Positions 17,146 through 24,316 of a stretch of 64,000 nucleotides of DNA are shown in pieces. The DNA lies in NCBI GenBank assembly GCA_027324025.1, contig DAHVYW010000035.1, positions 1 through 64,000 of the forward strand, in the 5' to 3' direction. The stretch is from JAJZQD01 sp021847735. GTDB lineage: Bacteria > Bacillota > Thermincolia > Thermincolales > UBA2595. The stretch's first letter is position 1. Every line of letters begins with the position of its first letter. The translations under genes were made by a program, and so were the position numbers. The notes beneath the pieces were generated by a model. That model did not search any database. It had not been told where the DNA came from and was given only the letters and a program-made list of their open reading frames with translations.

Positions 17146-17943
17146 ATGGAAGGTATCGTAATAGGCCAGTATGTACCGGGAAATTCGTTTTTGCACAGGC
17201 TGGACCCGCGGACCAAACTAATCATTTCCGCCGCTTTACTTTGGCTTATCTTTCTTCTGGGGAGCCCGGTAGAATATGTGGGTTTCGGATTATTAGTCAT
17301 TTTTCTATATATCCTGTCAGGGGTTACCGGGAGGTTACTGCGGGTTTTGCGTCCGGCGATGTACCTGCTGTTGTTTACTCTTGGGTTAAATATGATTTTC
17401 ACCCCCGGGCATGTCCTGTTAAACCTTGGATTAGTGGTTGCCACCAGGGAAGGTTTGATTCAGGGGCTGACGGTGGGGTTTAGGCTTGTCTACCTGATAT
17501 CACTGTCTTCTCTGGTTACCCTAACGACATCACCAGTCCGCATGACCGATGGGCTTGAAACACTTATGGGGCCTTTAAAGAAAGCCAGGCTGCCTGTGAG
17601 TGAACTGGCGATGATGATGAATGTTGCCCTCAGGTTTATCCCTGCCTTCTGGGAAGAAATGGACAAGATCAGAAAAGCCCAGGTATCCAGGGGTGCGGAT
17701 TTTGATTCCTGGCACCCGAGCCGGAGAATAAAATACATGACAGCTTTACTGGTACCACTGCTCATCAGCGCCTTCAGAAAAGCCGAAGAACTGTCTGTGG
17801 CCATGGAGGCAAGGGGATATGCCGTAGGCATGAAGAGAACCAGTCTGCACCGGTTACAGCTGAATTTAAGGGACTACATGGCCATACTAATCGTACTCAT
17901 ACTCACAACTGCCTTCGTATTCAATAAGTACTTTGTTCAGTAA
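17146..17943 (+). CDS. ecfT: ECF transporter transmembrane protein T
   Basis: The membrane coupling subunit. The 265-residue protein begins with GQYVPGNSFLHRLDPRTKL, followed by several hydrophobic segments. It has the coupling-helix Ala-Arg-Gly motifs SRGADF and EARGYAVG that contact the two ATPases. The gene set ecfA1-ecfA2-ecfT after rplQ and before truA is the standard Firmicutes arrangement. Confidence 0.94.
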   Translation: MEGIVIGQYVPGNSFLHRLDPRTKLIISAALLWLIFLLGSPVEYVGFGLLVIFLYILSGVTGRLLRVLRPAMYLLLFTLGLNMIFTPGHVLLNLGLVVATREGLIQGLTVGFRLVYLISLSSLVTLTTSPVRMTDGLETLMGPLKKARLPVSELAMMMNVALRFIPAFWEEMDKIRKAQVSRGADFDSWHPSRRIKYMTALLVPLLISAFRKAEELSVAMEARGYAVGMKRTSLHRLQLNLRDYMAILIVLILTTAFVFNKYFVQ

Positions 17944-18030
17944 AATTGAAATAGGGCAAATTAATACTAGTCCAATTGTTTGTTTAAGGGTCTAAATTAA
18001 CCATTGGACTGGCTTAAGGGGCGTCAAGAG

Positions 18031-18768
18031 TTGCGCAACATCAAAATAATAATTGAATACGACGGCGCCAACTACCACGGTTTCCAAAGGCAGACCGACA
18101 ATTTACCGACTGTCCAGAAGGTGCTTGAAGAGGCTCTGACGTCTTTGATGAAGCACCGGGTAAGCTTGGTCGTGGCAGGTCGGACTGATGCCGGGGTCCA
18201 TGCCCGGGGCCAGGTGATTAGCTTTTTCACCGAGTCCCTGATACCGGTCAACAGGATTGTCCTGGCGCTTAACACTCTTCTGCCCGACGATATTGTGGCA
18301 ATGTCAGCAGAAGAGGTAGAACTATCCTTTCATGCCGGGTTTTCATCTAAAAGCAAGGTATACAGGTATCACATCTATAATTCCCGCGTACCTACGGCTT
18401 TTCATAGGCTTTATAGCTATTATGCCCCCCAAAGGCTGGATGTTCCCGCCATGATGCAGGCGGCCCGGTATATTATAGGGGAACACGATTTTACCGCCTT
18501 CAGGGCGGCCGGATCGAAAGCCAAAACTTCGGTGAGAAATGTTCTTAGGTTGGACATCGAACATTCTCCGCCCCATATCTATATAACAGTTGAGGCTAAT
18601 GGGTTTTTATACAATATGGTGAGAATTATTGCAGGCACACTGCTCTACGTGGGAAAACACAAACTAACCCCGGATGATGTCCGCCGGTTTGTAGAATCAG
18701 GCAAACGGGAAAAGGCGGGGCCGACTATGCCTCCCCAAGGGTTATGCCTGATGGAAGTGAAGTATTAA
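18031..18768 (+). CDS. truA: tRNA pseudouridine(38-40) synthase
   Basis: Makes pseudouridine at positions 38-40 of the tRNA anticodon arm. The protein has the catalytic Asp in GRTDAGVHARGQV, the opening IKIIIEYDGANYHGFQRQ and FTAFRAAGSKAKTSVRNV. TTG 18031 gives 245 residues, the usual length, and follows TAAGGGGCG at good spacing. An upstream TTG (18004) would add nine residues. The usual next genes, rplM and rpsI, lie 8.6 kb further on. Confidence 0.94.
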   Translation: MRNIKIIIEYDGANYHGFQRQTDNLPTVQKVLEEALTSLMKHRVSLVVAGRTDAGVHARGQVISFFTESLIPVNRIVLALNTLLPDDIVAMSAEEVELSFHAGFSSKSKVYRYHIYNSRVPTAFHRLYSYYAPQRLDVPAMMQAARYIIGEHDFTAFRAAGSKAKTSVRNVLRLDIEHSPPHIYITVEANGFLYNMVRIIAGTLLYVGKHKLTPDDVRRFVESGKREKAGPTMPPQGLCLMEVKY

Positions 18769-19020
18769 CCCACCGAGGACCCCAACCGGATTGAATTCCG
18801 CAGCAGGAGGTATTACCCGTCAGCCCACGCCACTTTTAAAGCAAACCAGGTGCAGTCTTTAGACACCGGCTATTACTGGGGACGAGGCCTGTACGTGTCA
18901 CGAGATGATTACGAGAAAACAGATGTACAGCATAGATACCAGACATATATAAGAATTTATTACTTTTCTCCCCAACTGTCCCAAAAGCGGCAGTCTTACC
19001 TGAGTTTTGACCGAATTAGA
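18769..19020. other. Intergenic stretch, no supported gene
   Basis: Between truA and the palindromic element. Short open frames here have no recognisable similarity and no convincing ribosome binding site. The segment GGCAGTCTT at 18989-18997 is complementary to 19227-19235 on the far side of the palindromic element. It may be one half of a terminator hairpin for the convergent minus-strand gene. Confidence 0.5.
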
Positions 19021-19200
19021 AAATTGCAGGTATGTTCCGGAGAGCGAGGCTGACATCTACCGGCCCACGATCCGCGCAGCGGGAGTGGGTCCCCAATTTA
19101 TTACCGATACCTCGCGCTTCTTGAAGCGCGACGTCCCGACAAATTGGGGAAACCCCTGGCCGGTAGTTGTTGCTCGCTCTAAGGAATATACCTGCAATTT
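19021..19200 (+). repeat. Palindromic element family A, copy a (expanded)
   Basis: Outer arms AAATTGCAGGTA (19021-19032) and TACCTGCAATTT (19189-19200) are exactly complementary. Inside is the core shared with copies b, c and d: TTCCGGAGAGCGAGGCTGAC on the left and CGGTAGTTGTTGCTCGCTC on the right. The apical part is longer than in b and c. It holds a nested hairpin, with CCCCAATTT (19091-19099) against AAATTGGGG (19141-19149), and a further 9-bp stem at 19112-19131. It lies between convergent genes. Confidence 0.8.
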
Positions 19201-19247
19201 CCTTGCTATAGTAGGTCTAACGCAAAAAGACTGCCACTATTGGGACA

Positions 19248-19694
19248 TTAACAATTTCCTTCTGATAACAGAATGGGCATTCTCATGGCATGCTGTGCCT
19301 CCACGGTTCTGGCCATAAAAAACAAGTCTTTCAGATACGGATTTGGTGCCTTTAGGTACTGCTCCCCGTATTTCTTATAATCGTGTGTCTCTGCCATAAT
19401 CCGGACTTTCAAGGCTTCGCAAAAATCGGGCACCTGCGGTTCTTCCACCACCGGGGGTGTATAACATTGGCCAGTGAGCATATAATAAGCATTCATAAAA
19501 TATCTGGCGTGCATCCTTTCGTCATTGCTAAACTCCATTAATAACTCTTTGGCTCTCGGTGTGGGAGCCTTGGCTGCCAAAACTGCATAATATTTACAGT
19601 CTTTCAATTCATCATGAATGTATTCCTGGAGGTCTTTGAGCAAAATATAGCTGTATCCGCTATAACTGTCGAAGCCTAAATTAAAGTTATACAT
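19248..19694 (-). CDS. Ferritin-like (rubrerythrin-type) protein
   Basis: A 148-residue protein predicted to fold as a four-helix bundle with a diiron site. Metal-ligand-like Glu and His lie in four helices: QEYIHDELKDCKYY, SNDERMHARYF, MAETHDYKKYGE and ARTVEAQHAMRM, the E...ExxH...E...ExxH order of ferritin-like proteins. No C-terminal rubredoxin domain is present. ATG 19694 follows AAAGGTGAT; a longer frame upstream runs into the divergent gene and was rejected. Role in iron or peroxide handling is inference. Confidence 0.8.
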   Translation of the reverse strand: MYNFNLGFDSYSGYSYILLKDLQEYIHDELKDCKYYAVLAAKAPTPRAKELLMEFSNDERMHARYFMNAYYMLTGQCYTPPVVEEPQVPDFCEALKVRIMAETHDYKKYGEQYLKAPNPYLKDLFFMARTVEAQHAMRMPILLSEGNC

Positions 19695-19797
19695 ACAAAT
19701 CACCTTTCCCAATAGAAGTAATGCTGCTAATATAAAATATGAAACAGCCTGGAAAAGGTTAATGGATATATAATTATTCTTAAACATTAATAAGGAG

Positions 19798-20364
19798 ATG
19801 GTTATCATTAAAGTTACCCAGAAGCCTTCAACGATACTTTTTCCTGTCCCTACGGTGCTGGTTACTACCCAGATGGGTGAAGGGGAGCCCAATATTATTA
19901 CTATTGCCTGGACCGGCATTATGAACAGCGTCCCGCCAACAGTATATATCGGCGTTCAACCGATAAGGTACTCCCATGGGAAAATAAAAGAGTCGGGGGA
20001 ATATGTAATTAACATCCCTTCGGTAGAGCAGGCTAAATCCGTTGACTACTGCGGGATGGTTTCCGGTCGGGATGTCAACAAATTCGAAGAAACAGGCCTG
20101 ACCGCCGTTCCCTCAACCCATGTCAAACCACCTCTGATAAAGGAATGCCCGGTCAATATAGAATGTAAAGTAAAACAGGTAATCAGCCTTGGCAGCCACG
20201 ACATCTTTATTGCAGAAGTTCTTGCCGTGCATTACGACGAAAATGTTCTTGATGAAAATGGCCGCCCGGACATCGGCAAAATCAAACCGTACGGCTTCTG
20301 TATGGGTGAATACCGTTCAATATCTGACAAACTGGGCACCTTCGGGTATTCGAACAAGGGTTAG
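19798..20364 (+). CDS. Flavin reductase-like FMN-binding protein
   Basis: A protein of up to 188 residues with the split-barrel fold of flavin reductases and flavoredoxins: TVLVTTQMGEGEPNIITIAW near the N-terminus, then PTVYIGVQPIRYSHGKIKES, GEYVINIPS and DYCGMVSGRDVNKFE. It probably binds FMN and passes electrons to a partner. It is divergent from the ferritin-like gene (103 bases apart), suggesting shared control. The start is uncertain: ATG 19798 is fused to its own AAGGAG, while ATT 19807 would have normal spacing. Confidence 0.8.
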   Translation: MVIIKVTQKPSTILFPVPTVLVTTQMGEGEPNIITIAWTGIMNSVPPTVYIGVQPIRYSHGKIKESGEYVINIPSVEQAKSVDYCGMVSGRDVNKFEETGLTAVPSTHVKPPLIKECPVNIECKVKQVISLGSHDIFIAEVLAVHYDENVLDENGRPDIGKIKPYGFCMGEYRSISDKLGTFGYSNKG

Positions 20365-20401
20365 GCATGAATGATAAAAGAATAATTGTCCTTCAACATT
20401 A

Positions 20402-20442
20402 AGCGAGGCTGTCCTAGAAGATTTTAGGCCAGCCTCTTTCTG
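20402..20442 (+). terminator. Terminator-like hairpin after flavin reductase
   Basis: GAGGCTG (20405-20411) pairs with CAGCCTC (20430-20436), with an inner CCTA...TTAGG stem, followed by the short T-rich TTTCT. It lies about 40 bases after the stop codon. Reasonable but not strong because the T run is short. Confidence 0.6.
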
Positions 20443-20455
20443 GCAAAAAAGAGTA

Positions 20456-20581
20456 AAGGGAGGGGAAGGTGTGTTCCGCAGAGCGAGGCTGACGTCCGCC
20501 GGCCCGCGACCGCGTAAGCGGGAGCGGTCTTTTGCCGGCTGAGTTGTAGCTCGCTCGGAGGAATACATCTTCCCCTCCCTT
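20456..20581 (+). repeat. Palindromic element family A, copy b
   Basis: 126 bp. The outer arm AAGGGAGGGGAAGGTGTG pairs with the right-hand end (20563-20581), with G-T where G-U would form in plus-strand RNA. The core is the shared GAGCGAGGCTGACGTCC / GAGTTGTAGCTCGCTC, with a GCCGGC/GCCGGC stem and a small apical hairpin (GACCGCG-TAAG-CGGGAGCGGTC). It sits between two convergent terminators. Confidence 0.85.
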
Positions 20582-20595
20582 GCCCTATTTAGCAA

Positions 20596-20628
20596 AACAA
20601 AAAGGCTGCCTCATTTTTAAGACAGCCC
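20596..20628 (-). terminator. Intrinsic terminator of the CBS gene
   Basis: Read on the minus strand: GGCTGTCTT, short A-rich loop, GAGGCAGCC, then TTTTTGTTTT. It is 20 bases after the stop of the minus-strand CBS gene, so orientation and position fit. Confidence 0.85.
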
Positions 20629-20647
20629 AACCTAGCTTCGAAGCAAA

Positions 20648-21106
20648 TTATTTGTTTATCAGAAACTGTTCATTGAAAAGTGCCTGGTGAATATCTCCCT
20701 GGCTGACAATGCCAATGATTTTCCCATCGCTGTCAACTACCGGCAGTCTCCGTATTCTTTTAGTGATCATCAGGGAGAGGGCATTTAGCAACGGTGTATC
20801 GGGCCCAATAGTAATTACCCGTTTGTTGTAAATCTGGCTCACCTTAAGGTGGGTGGTCTCACCGTACCGCCTGCGAAGATCGGCATAAGCCTTAAACTCC
20901 TCTGGGTTTTCGAATAATTCCTGGTAGGTGGGGTAAATAGCCCGCAGGACATCTTTTTCGGATATCATACCGATAAGTTTGCCACTGCCATCCACAACCG
21001 GAATCCCACTAATTTTCTTCAGGCAAATTAGGGTGGCGGCTCTTTTAACGTCGTCGTCTGGCGTTACGGAGATTACGTTTGAGGACATAATTGCTTTGAT
21101 TTCCAT
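20648..21106 (-). CDS. Tandem CBS-domain protein
   Basis: A 152-residue protein made of two CBS motifs: EIKAIMSSNVISVTPDDDVK ... GIPVVDGSGKLIGMISEKDV and KVSQIYNKRVITIGPDTPLL ... RRLPVVDSDGKIIGIVSQGD. Such stand-alone CBS pairs bind adenine nucleotides and act as regulatory modules, but the partner here is unknown. ATG follows AAGGAGGGG. It is convergent with the flavin reductase gene. Confidence 0.88.
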   Translation of the reverse strand: MEIKAIMSSNVISVTPDDDVKRAATLICLKKISGIPVVDGSGKLIGMISEKDVLRAIYPTYQELFENPEEFKAYADLRRRYGETTHLKVSQIYNKRVITIGPDTPLLNALSLMITKRIRRLPVVDSDGKIIGIVSQGDIHQALFNEQFLINK

Positions 21107-21424
21107 AAAAACCCCTCCTTAGATTTTTAGCTGGTTCGACCGAACCATCATTTTTGAGGAAACTGATTTTAGAGGTATAAAGAAAATTGTACCCTGCCTT
21201 TGTCTAAAGTTCATCAGTTTTATCTCCAAAAACATAATTTGGGGTGTGACCGGTCACCTCCGCAATTCTATGGTAGGACGGTCACAAAAAAGGCTGCCGC
21301 TTTTAATTCTACAGTTTTGTCCCCGCAAAACCGTATTTCATCCCACAAAAGTTGCATTATGGGAGTGGTTGGTAGGGAAAAGGAAACGGTGAGAGAAATA
21401 ACCTATATTTAGGAGGTGTCAAAA
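21107..21424. promoter_or_regulatory. Divergent intergenic region with a 12-bp palindrome
   Basis: The region separates the divergent CBS and response-regulator genes, so both promoters must be here. A perfect palindrome GTGACCGGTCAC lies at 21246-21257 and a half copy GGTCAC recurs about 30 bases on (near 21284-21289), as expected for a dimeric repressor or activator site. The binding protein is unknown. No gene is supported in this stretch. Confidence 0.5.
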
Positions 21425-21829
21425 ATGATGAGTTCCCAACCCCTAAACATTCTAGTGGTGGATGATTTGGCCGGGATACGATTACTGCTAAGTGCCATAA
21501 TCGAGGAAGAAGGCCACCGGCCATACACTGCCTCAAATGGTGTCAAAGTATTTGAAATAATGGAATCTGTTGATATTCACCTGATTTTCTTAGACCTCAA
21601 GCTGCCTGAAATGGACGGCCTGGAAGTTATGGCAAAATTTAAGCAACTGGACTACAGGCCCTACGTGGTAGCGATGACCGGGTTTGCCGAGCAGGAAGTC
21701 ATAAACTCCGCATTTAGAGGAGGAGCGCTTCAATGTTTTGTAAAACCCTTTGATGTGGATGACATTCGAGCCGTTATCCGGGAAGTTGCCAAAAATCTGT
21801 TTGATGTCCCAGCCACATGCCAGGGCTAA
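21425..21829 (+). CDS. Single-domain response regulator (CheY/Spo0F-like)
   Basis: A 134-residue receiver domain with no output domain. Acidic pocket Asp13-Asp14, phosphoacceptor Asp57 in FLDLKLPEMDG, Thr85 in AMTG and Lys107 in FVKPFD are all present, so it should be phosphorylated. It may work like Spo0F or CheY, but no histidine kinase gene is adjacent. ATG 21425 (or 21428) follows AGGAGGTG. Confidence 0.88.
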   Translation: MMSSQPLNILVVDDLAGIRLLLSAIIEEEGHRPYTASNGVKVFEIMESVDIHLIFLDLKLPEMDGLEVMAKFKQLDYRPYVVAMTGFAEQEVINSAFRGGALQCFVKPFDVDDIRAVIREVAKNLFDVPATCQG

Positions 21830-21838
21830 CCGGATCAT

Positions 21839-21872
21839 AACAAAAAACACCTCCGCTGAGGTGTTTTTTGTT
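21839..21872. terminator. Bidirectional intrinsic terminator
   Basis: A 15-bp perfect stem (AACAAAAAACACCTC at 21839-21853 with its complement at 21858-21872) around CGCT. It has T runs on both strands and lies between the convergent response-regulator and hemerythrin genes, serving both. Confidence 0.93.
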
Positions 21873-21879
21873 AAAGAAT

Positions 21880-22284
21880 CTAACCTGTTTTATCCTGCAA
21901 AAATGAACCCAGTTTCTTATCAGTATTAAGGATGTGGTCAACCAGCCATTCTTTTAAGAAGCTCATAATCTCTAACGAAAGTGCCAGCTTGCCTTCGTTG
22001 TAACCCTTTTGAAAATCTGATACCTTATCTACGAAATTCCTATGCTCGGATCTGTGCGGAAGGTATGACGGGTAGCTGTATTTTATCATAAATTTTTCTT
22101 CCGTTGAGAAGTGTGTTATAGTGTAGTCTATGAGTCTTTGTAGAACTGTTGACATCACCTGCTTACCCTTCCCGATACTCATGGCCGCATGTAATTCATT
22201 AATTAGGGCCACAAGGGTTTTGTGCTGTTCATCGATCGTTTTCTTGCCAACACTGTATTTTTCATTCCAGTCAATGTAAGGCAT
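21880..22284 (-). CDS. Bacteriohemerythrin
   Basis: A 134-residue single-domain hemerythrin, a four-helix protein with a non-heme diiron site that binds O2. Ligand motifs are seen in order: KTIDEQHKTL, ITHFSTEEKFM, HRSEHRNF and WLVDHILNTDKKLG. In anaerobes these proteins are thought to store, sense or scavenge oxygen. ATG follows AAAAGGAGGGATTTT. It is near other oxygen-related genes in this block. Confidence 0.93.
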   Translation of the reverse strand: MPYIDWNEKYSVGKKTIDEQHKTLVALINELHAAMSIGKGKQVMSTVLQRLIDYTITHFSTEEKFMIKYSYPSYLPHRSEHRNFVDKVSDFQKGYNEGKLALSLEIMSFLKEWLVDHILNTDKKLGSFLQDKTG

Positions 22285-22470
22285 AAAATCCCTCCTTTTT
22301 AGAATTTCTTCCTATTAATTCGGCAAAATGTACGAGATTCCTTTTTGGCTTCCGTTCCGTTGTTATAGCCGGGGATAACTTATGTATGATAAAATAAATG
22401 TATCTGGCAATCATATCTAAAAGGGAGTTTAAACTTACACCGGGTATAATTTTTCTGATAGGGTGATTCT

Positions 22471-23151
22471 ATGTTAAAAGGTTTTGTACTGTATTACATT
22501 TTATCAATGCTGACCCACAACCCGTTCCTGGCCCTGATTATGTTACTGGTTATTTATGGAGTGGCAGATAGGACATATTTCGGGTTTTTACCTGATTTTT
22601 CGGCCCCGTTTAAGAGGCGCAACAGGATCAAAAGGTTGTTGGCGGAACTGGCGGTGAACCCCGCCAATGCCGACAATGCCCAGGAGTTAGGAATTCTGTA
22701 TTTTGATAAGAAAAACTACAGCCTGGCCTTGAAATATCTCCAAAAGGCAAATGAGAAAGTAAATAATTCCGCCCGGCTATACCTCTATCTGGGAATGACC
22801 TACATGGAGTTAAACGAACCTGATAAGGGGAAGGAATCTTTGGACAAAGCAGTGGAACTGGACCGTAAAGTGGGGCATGGACTACCCTACATTTATTTAC
22901 TGCGGTACGAGTTGAACCAGCATGGTGCTGCTTCGGAAAAGACAACAGAACTCGAACAAGGCCTATCTAATTTCGCCAGCACCGAAAATTTTTATAGAAT
23001 GGGCCGGGCATATAAAGACCAGGGCAATAAACAAAAGGCAAAAGAAATGTTTGCCCATGCTCTGGAAGAATACGCTTATGTTCCCAACCGTGTACGGAGA
23101 ATTCACCGCAAGTGGGCAATCCTTTCCAGAATCGGAATAATGACCGGGTAA
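22471..23151 (+). CDS. TPR-repeat protein with N-terminal membrane anchor
   Basis: A 226-residue protein with one hydrophobic segment near residues 5-32. It then has at least three tetratricopeptide-like repeats: NAQELGILYFDKKNYSLALK, ARLYLYLGMTYMELNEPDKG and ENFYRMGRAYKDQGNKQKAK. Such repeats mediate protein contacts; the partner is not evident. GGGTGATTCT precedes the ATG, and a TATAAT-like box lies at 22445-22450. Confidence 0.8.
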   Translation: MLKGFVLYYILSMLTHNPFLALIMLLVIYGVADRTYFGFLPDFSAPFKRRNRIKRLLAELAVNPANADNAQELGILYFDKKNYSLALKYLQKANEKVNNSARLYLYLGMTYMELNEPDKGKESLDKAVELDRKVGHGLPYIYLLRYELNQHGAASEKTTELEQGLSNFASTENFYRMGRAYKDQGNKQKAKEMFAHALEEYAYVPNRVRRIHRKWAILSRIGIMTG

Positions 23152-23177
23152 AAAAAGCACGAAACCTCGTGCTTTTT
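23152..23177 (+). terminator. Intrinsic terminator after the TPR gene
   Basis: AAAAAGCACGA (23152-23162), loop AACC, TCGTGCTTTTT (23167-23177). An 11-bp stem directly after the stop codon, with a T run. Confidence 0.93.
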
Positions 23178-23249
23178 ATAAACTTTATTATTCTCCCTGC
23201 CGGCCACCTGTGATAAAATTAATTGATTTTAGTGAAGAAGGTGGCTTTT

Positions 23250-23813
23250 ATGAATTTTGACTACCGGTTGTTTACCGAAATTAACCGTCTGGCCGGGCAT
23301 AGTAAGTTTCTTGACCCGGTGATGGTGGGTATGGCCAAATATGGGGTAATAATATACGCAGTAGTTTTACTGATACTGTGGTTGAGGCCCGGCACCACCT
23401 CAACAGACAGGAAACTGGTGCTAAGGGCTGCCATGGCCGCTTTATTGGCGCTTTCTATCAATCAGGTGATAGGCTTTGTCTATTTTCGCCCTAGGCCTTT
23501 TGCACACCATACGGTGAATATGCTGGTGCCAAAATCGCCGGACCCTTCTTTTCCCAGTGATCATGCGACCGGAAGCAGTGCTTTGACGGTGTCCCTGGCG
23601 GGGTCGAAACCCGGGTTGGGTGTCGTCCTGTTAATTGTCACACTGCTCCTCATGGTGTCCAGGGTTTATGTCGGAACCCACTACCCTGTTGATGTGATTG
23701 GCGGTGCCTTGACCGGTATTCTTGGCAGCGCAGTGACCAACTTACTTTGGCCGTACCTGGACAAGTTTGGCGACAAACTGATAAATCTGTATGAACGCTT
23801 TACTCCCATTTGA
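23250..23813 (+). CDS. PAP2-family membrane phosphatase
   Basis: A 187-residue membrane protein with the three phosphatase motifs of the PAP2 superfamily: FRPRPF near residue 75, PSFPSDHATGSSAL, and SRVYVGTHYPVDVIGG with the catalytic His. It resembles BcrC-type undecaprenyl-diphosphatases, which recycle the cell-wall lipid carrier, though other lipid phosphates are possible. ATG 23250 fits AAGAAGGTGG. Confidence 0.85.
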   Translation: MNFDYRLFTEINRLAGHSKFLDPVMVGMAKYGVIIYAVVLLILWLRPGTTSTDRKLVLRAAMAALLALSINQVIGFVYFRPRPFAHHTVNMLVPKSPDPSFPSDHATGSSALTVSLAGSKPGLGVVLLIVTLLLMVSRVYVGTHYPVDVIGGALTGILGSAVTNLLWPYLDKFGDKLINLYERFTPI

Positions 23814-23909
23814 AAATCAGGGCCGGCAAATCCTTTCAGGGGACAACCCAACCTCCGCCAAAGTCTTGTCAATACTGAATTTATGAAGAGTTTAGCCAGG
23901 AAATAAACA

Positions 23910-23938
23910 TTGACAAAATTCCCCGAAAGGCATATCAT
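23910..23938 (+). promoter_or_regulatory. Sigma-A type promoter for the M-box transcript
   Basis: TTGACA at 23910-23915, 17-base spacer, TATCAT at 23933-23938. It lies just upstream of the riboswitch and is correctly oriented. Confidence 0.75.
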
Positions 23939-23954
23939 AAATATATAAGTTAAT

Positions 23955-24122
23955 ATATCTTGTTAGGTGAGGCTTCTGCATGGAGCACACGCTGCTACCC
24001 AGAAATGTCGAGAGACGCCAATGGGTCAACAGGTACTACCGGATTAAGGTTTTACCTAATGTAGCTGAGTTGAACTCTAGCCATGTACGTGCCAAAACTC
24101 AACGACCGAGAAAAGTGTGTAA
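23955..24122 (+). ncRNA. M-box magnesium riboswitch
   Basis: The segment contains the conserved M-box (ykoK leader) blocks in order: GTTAGGTGAGGCTTCTGCAT, GCTGCTACCCAGAAATGTCG and AGAGACGCCAATGGGTCAAC. M-boxes fold tightly when Mg2+ is high and then favour termination. A terminator follows immediately, and the downstream genes encode a CBS/MgtE-N protein and an NRAMP-related transporter, matching known M-box targets. Confidence 0.92.
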
Positions 24123-24124
24123 GC

Positions 24125-24157
24125 AAAACCTTCGTGTAAACACACGGAGGTTTTTAT
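24125..24157 (+). terminator. Terminator of the M-box riboswitch
   Basis: AAAACCTTCGTGT (24125-24137), loop AAAC, ACACGGAGGTTTT (24142-24154) and a T run: a 13-bp stem with one G-U pair. It is the expression platform; the competing antiterminator pairing was not worked out. Confidence 0.88.
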
Positions 24158-24193
24158 TGTGCTTAAATAACAGTCAGCCAAGGTGGTGGTAAA

Positions 24194-24283
24194 ATGGACG
24201 GTGGCCCGTATTTATACAGACAGGAAATGCAAATAATAAAAAATAACCGGGGTGCGCTGTTTTTTACCACTGCGAGAGGATAA
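24194..24283 (+). CDS. Possible 29-residue leader peptide
   Basis: ATG at 24194 follows AAGGTGGTGG at good spacing and opens a 29-codon frame (MDGGPYLYRQEMQIIKNN...) that ends 33 bases before the start of the magnesium gene. It lies between the riboswitch terminator and the transporter operon. The ribosome binding site is good, but a frame this short can arise by chance. No similarity is recognised. Confidence 0.35.
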   Translation: MDGGPYLYRQEMQIIKNNRGALFFTTARG

Positions 24284-24316
24284 AAACATCACCCCACAGG
24301 ATAAGGGGTGAATGCA

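Noticed and set aside
18850..19318. Two plus-strand open frames after truA
   Set aside because: They overlap palindromic copy a, lack good ribosome binding sites and show no recognisable protein pattern.
19695..19919. N-terminal extension of the ferritin-like protein
   Set aside because: It would run through the divergent flavin reductase gene; the internal ATG at 19694 has a good ribosome binding site and starts the fold.
20317..20595. Minus-strand open frame beside the flavin reductase
   Set aside because: It runs through palindromic copy b and a terminator, and its sequence is the translation of the repeat.
22628..22945. Minus-strand frame inside the TPR gene
   Set aside because: Shadow frame; the plus-strand TPR repeats are clear.
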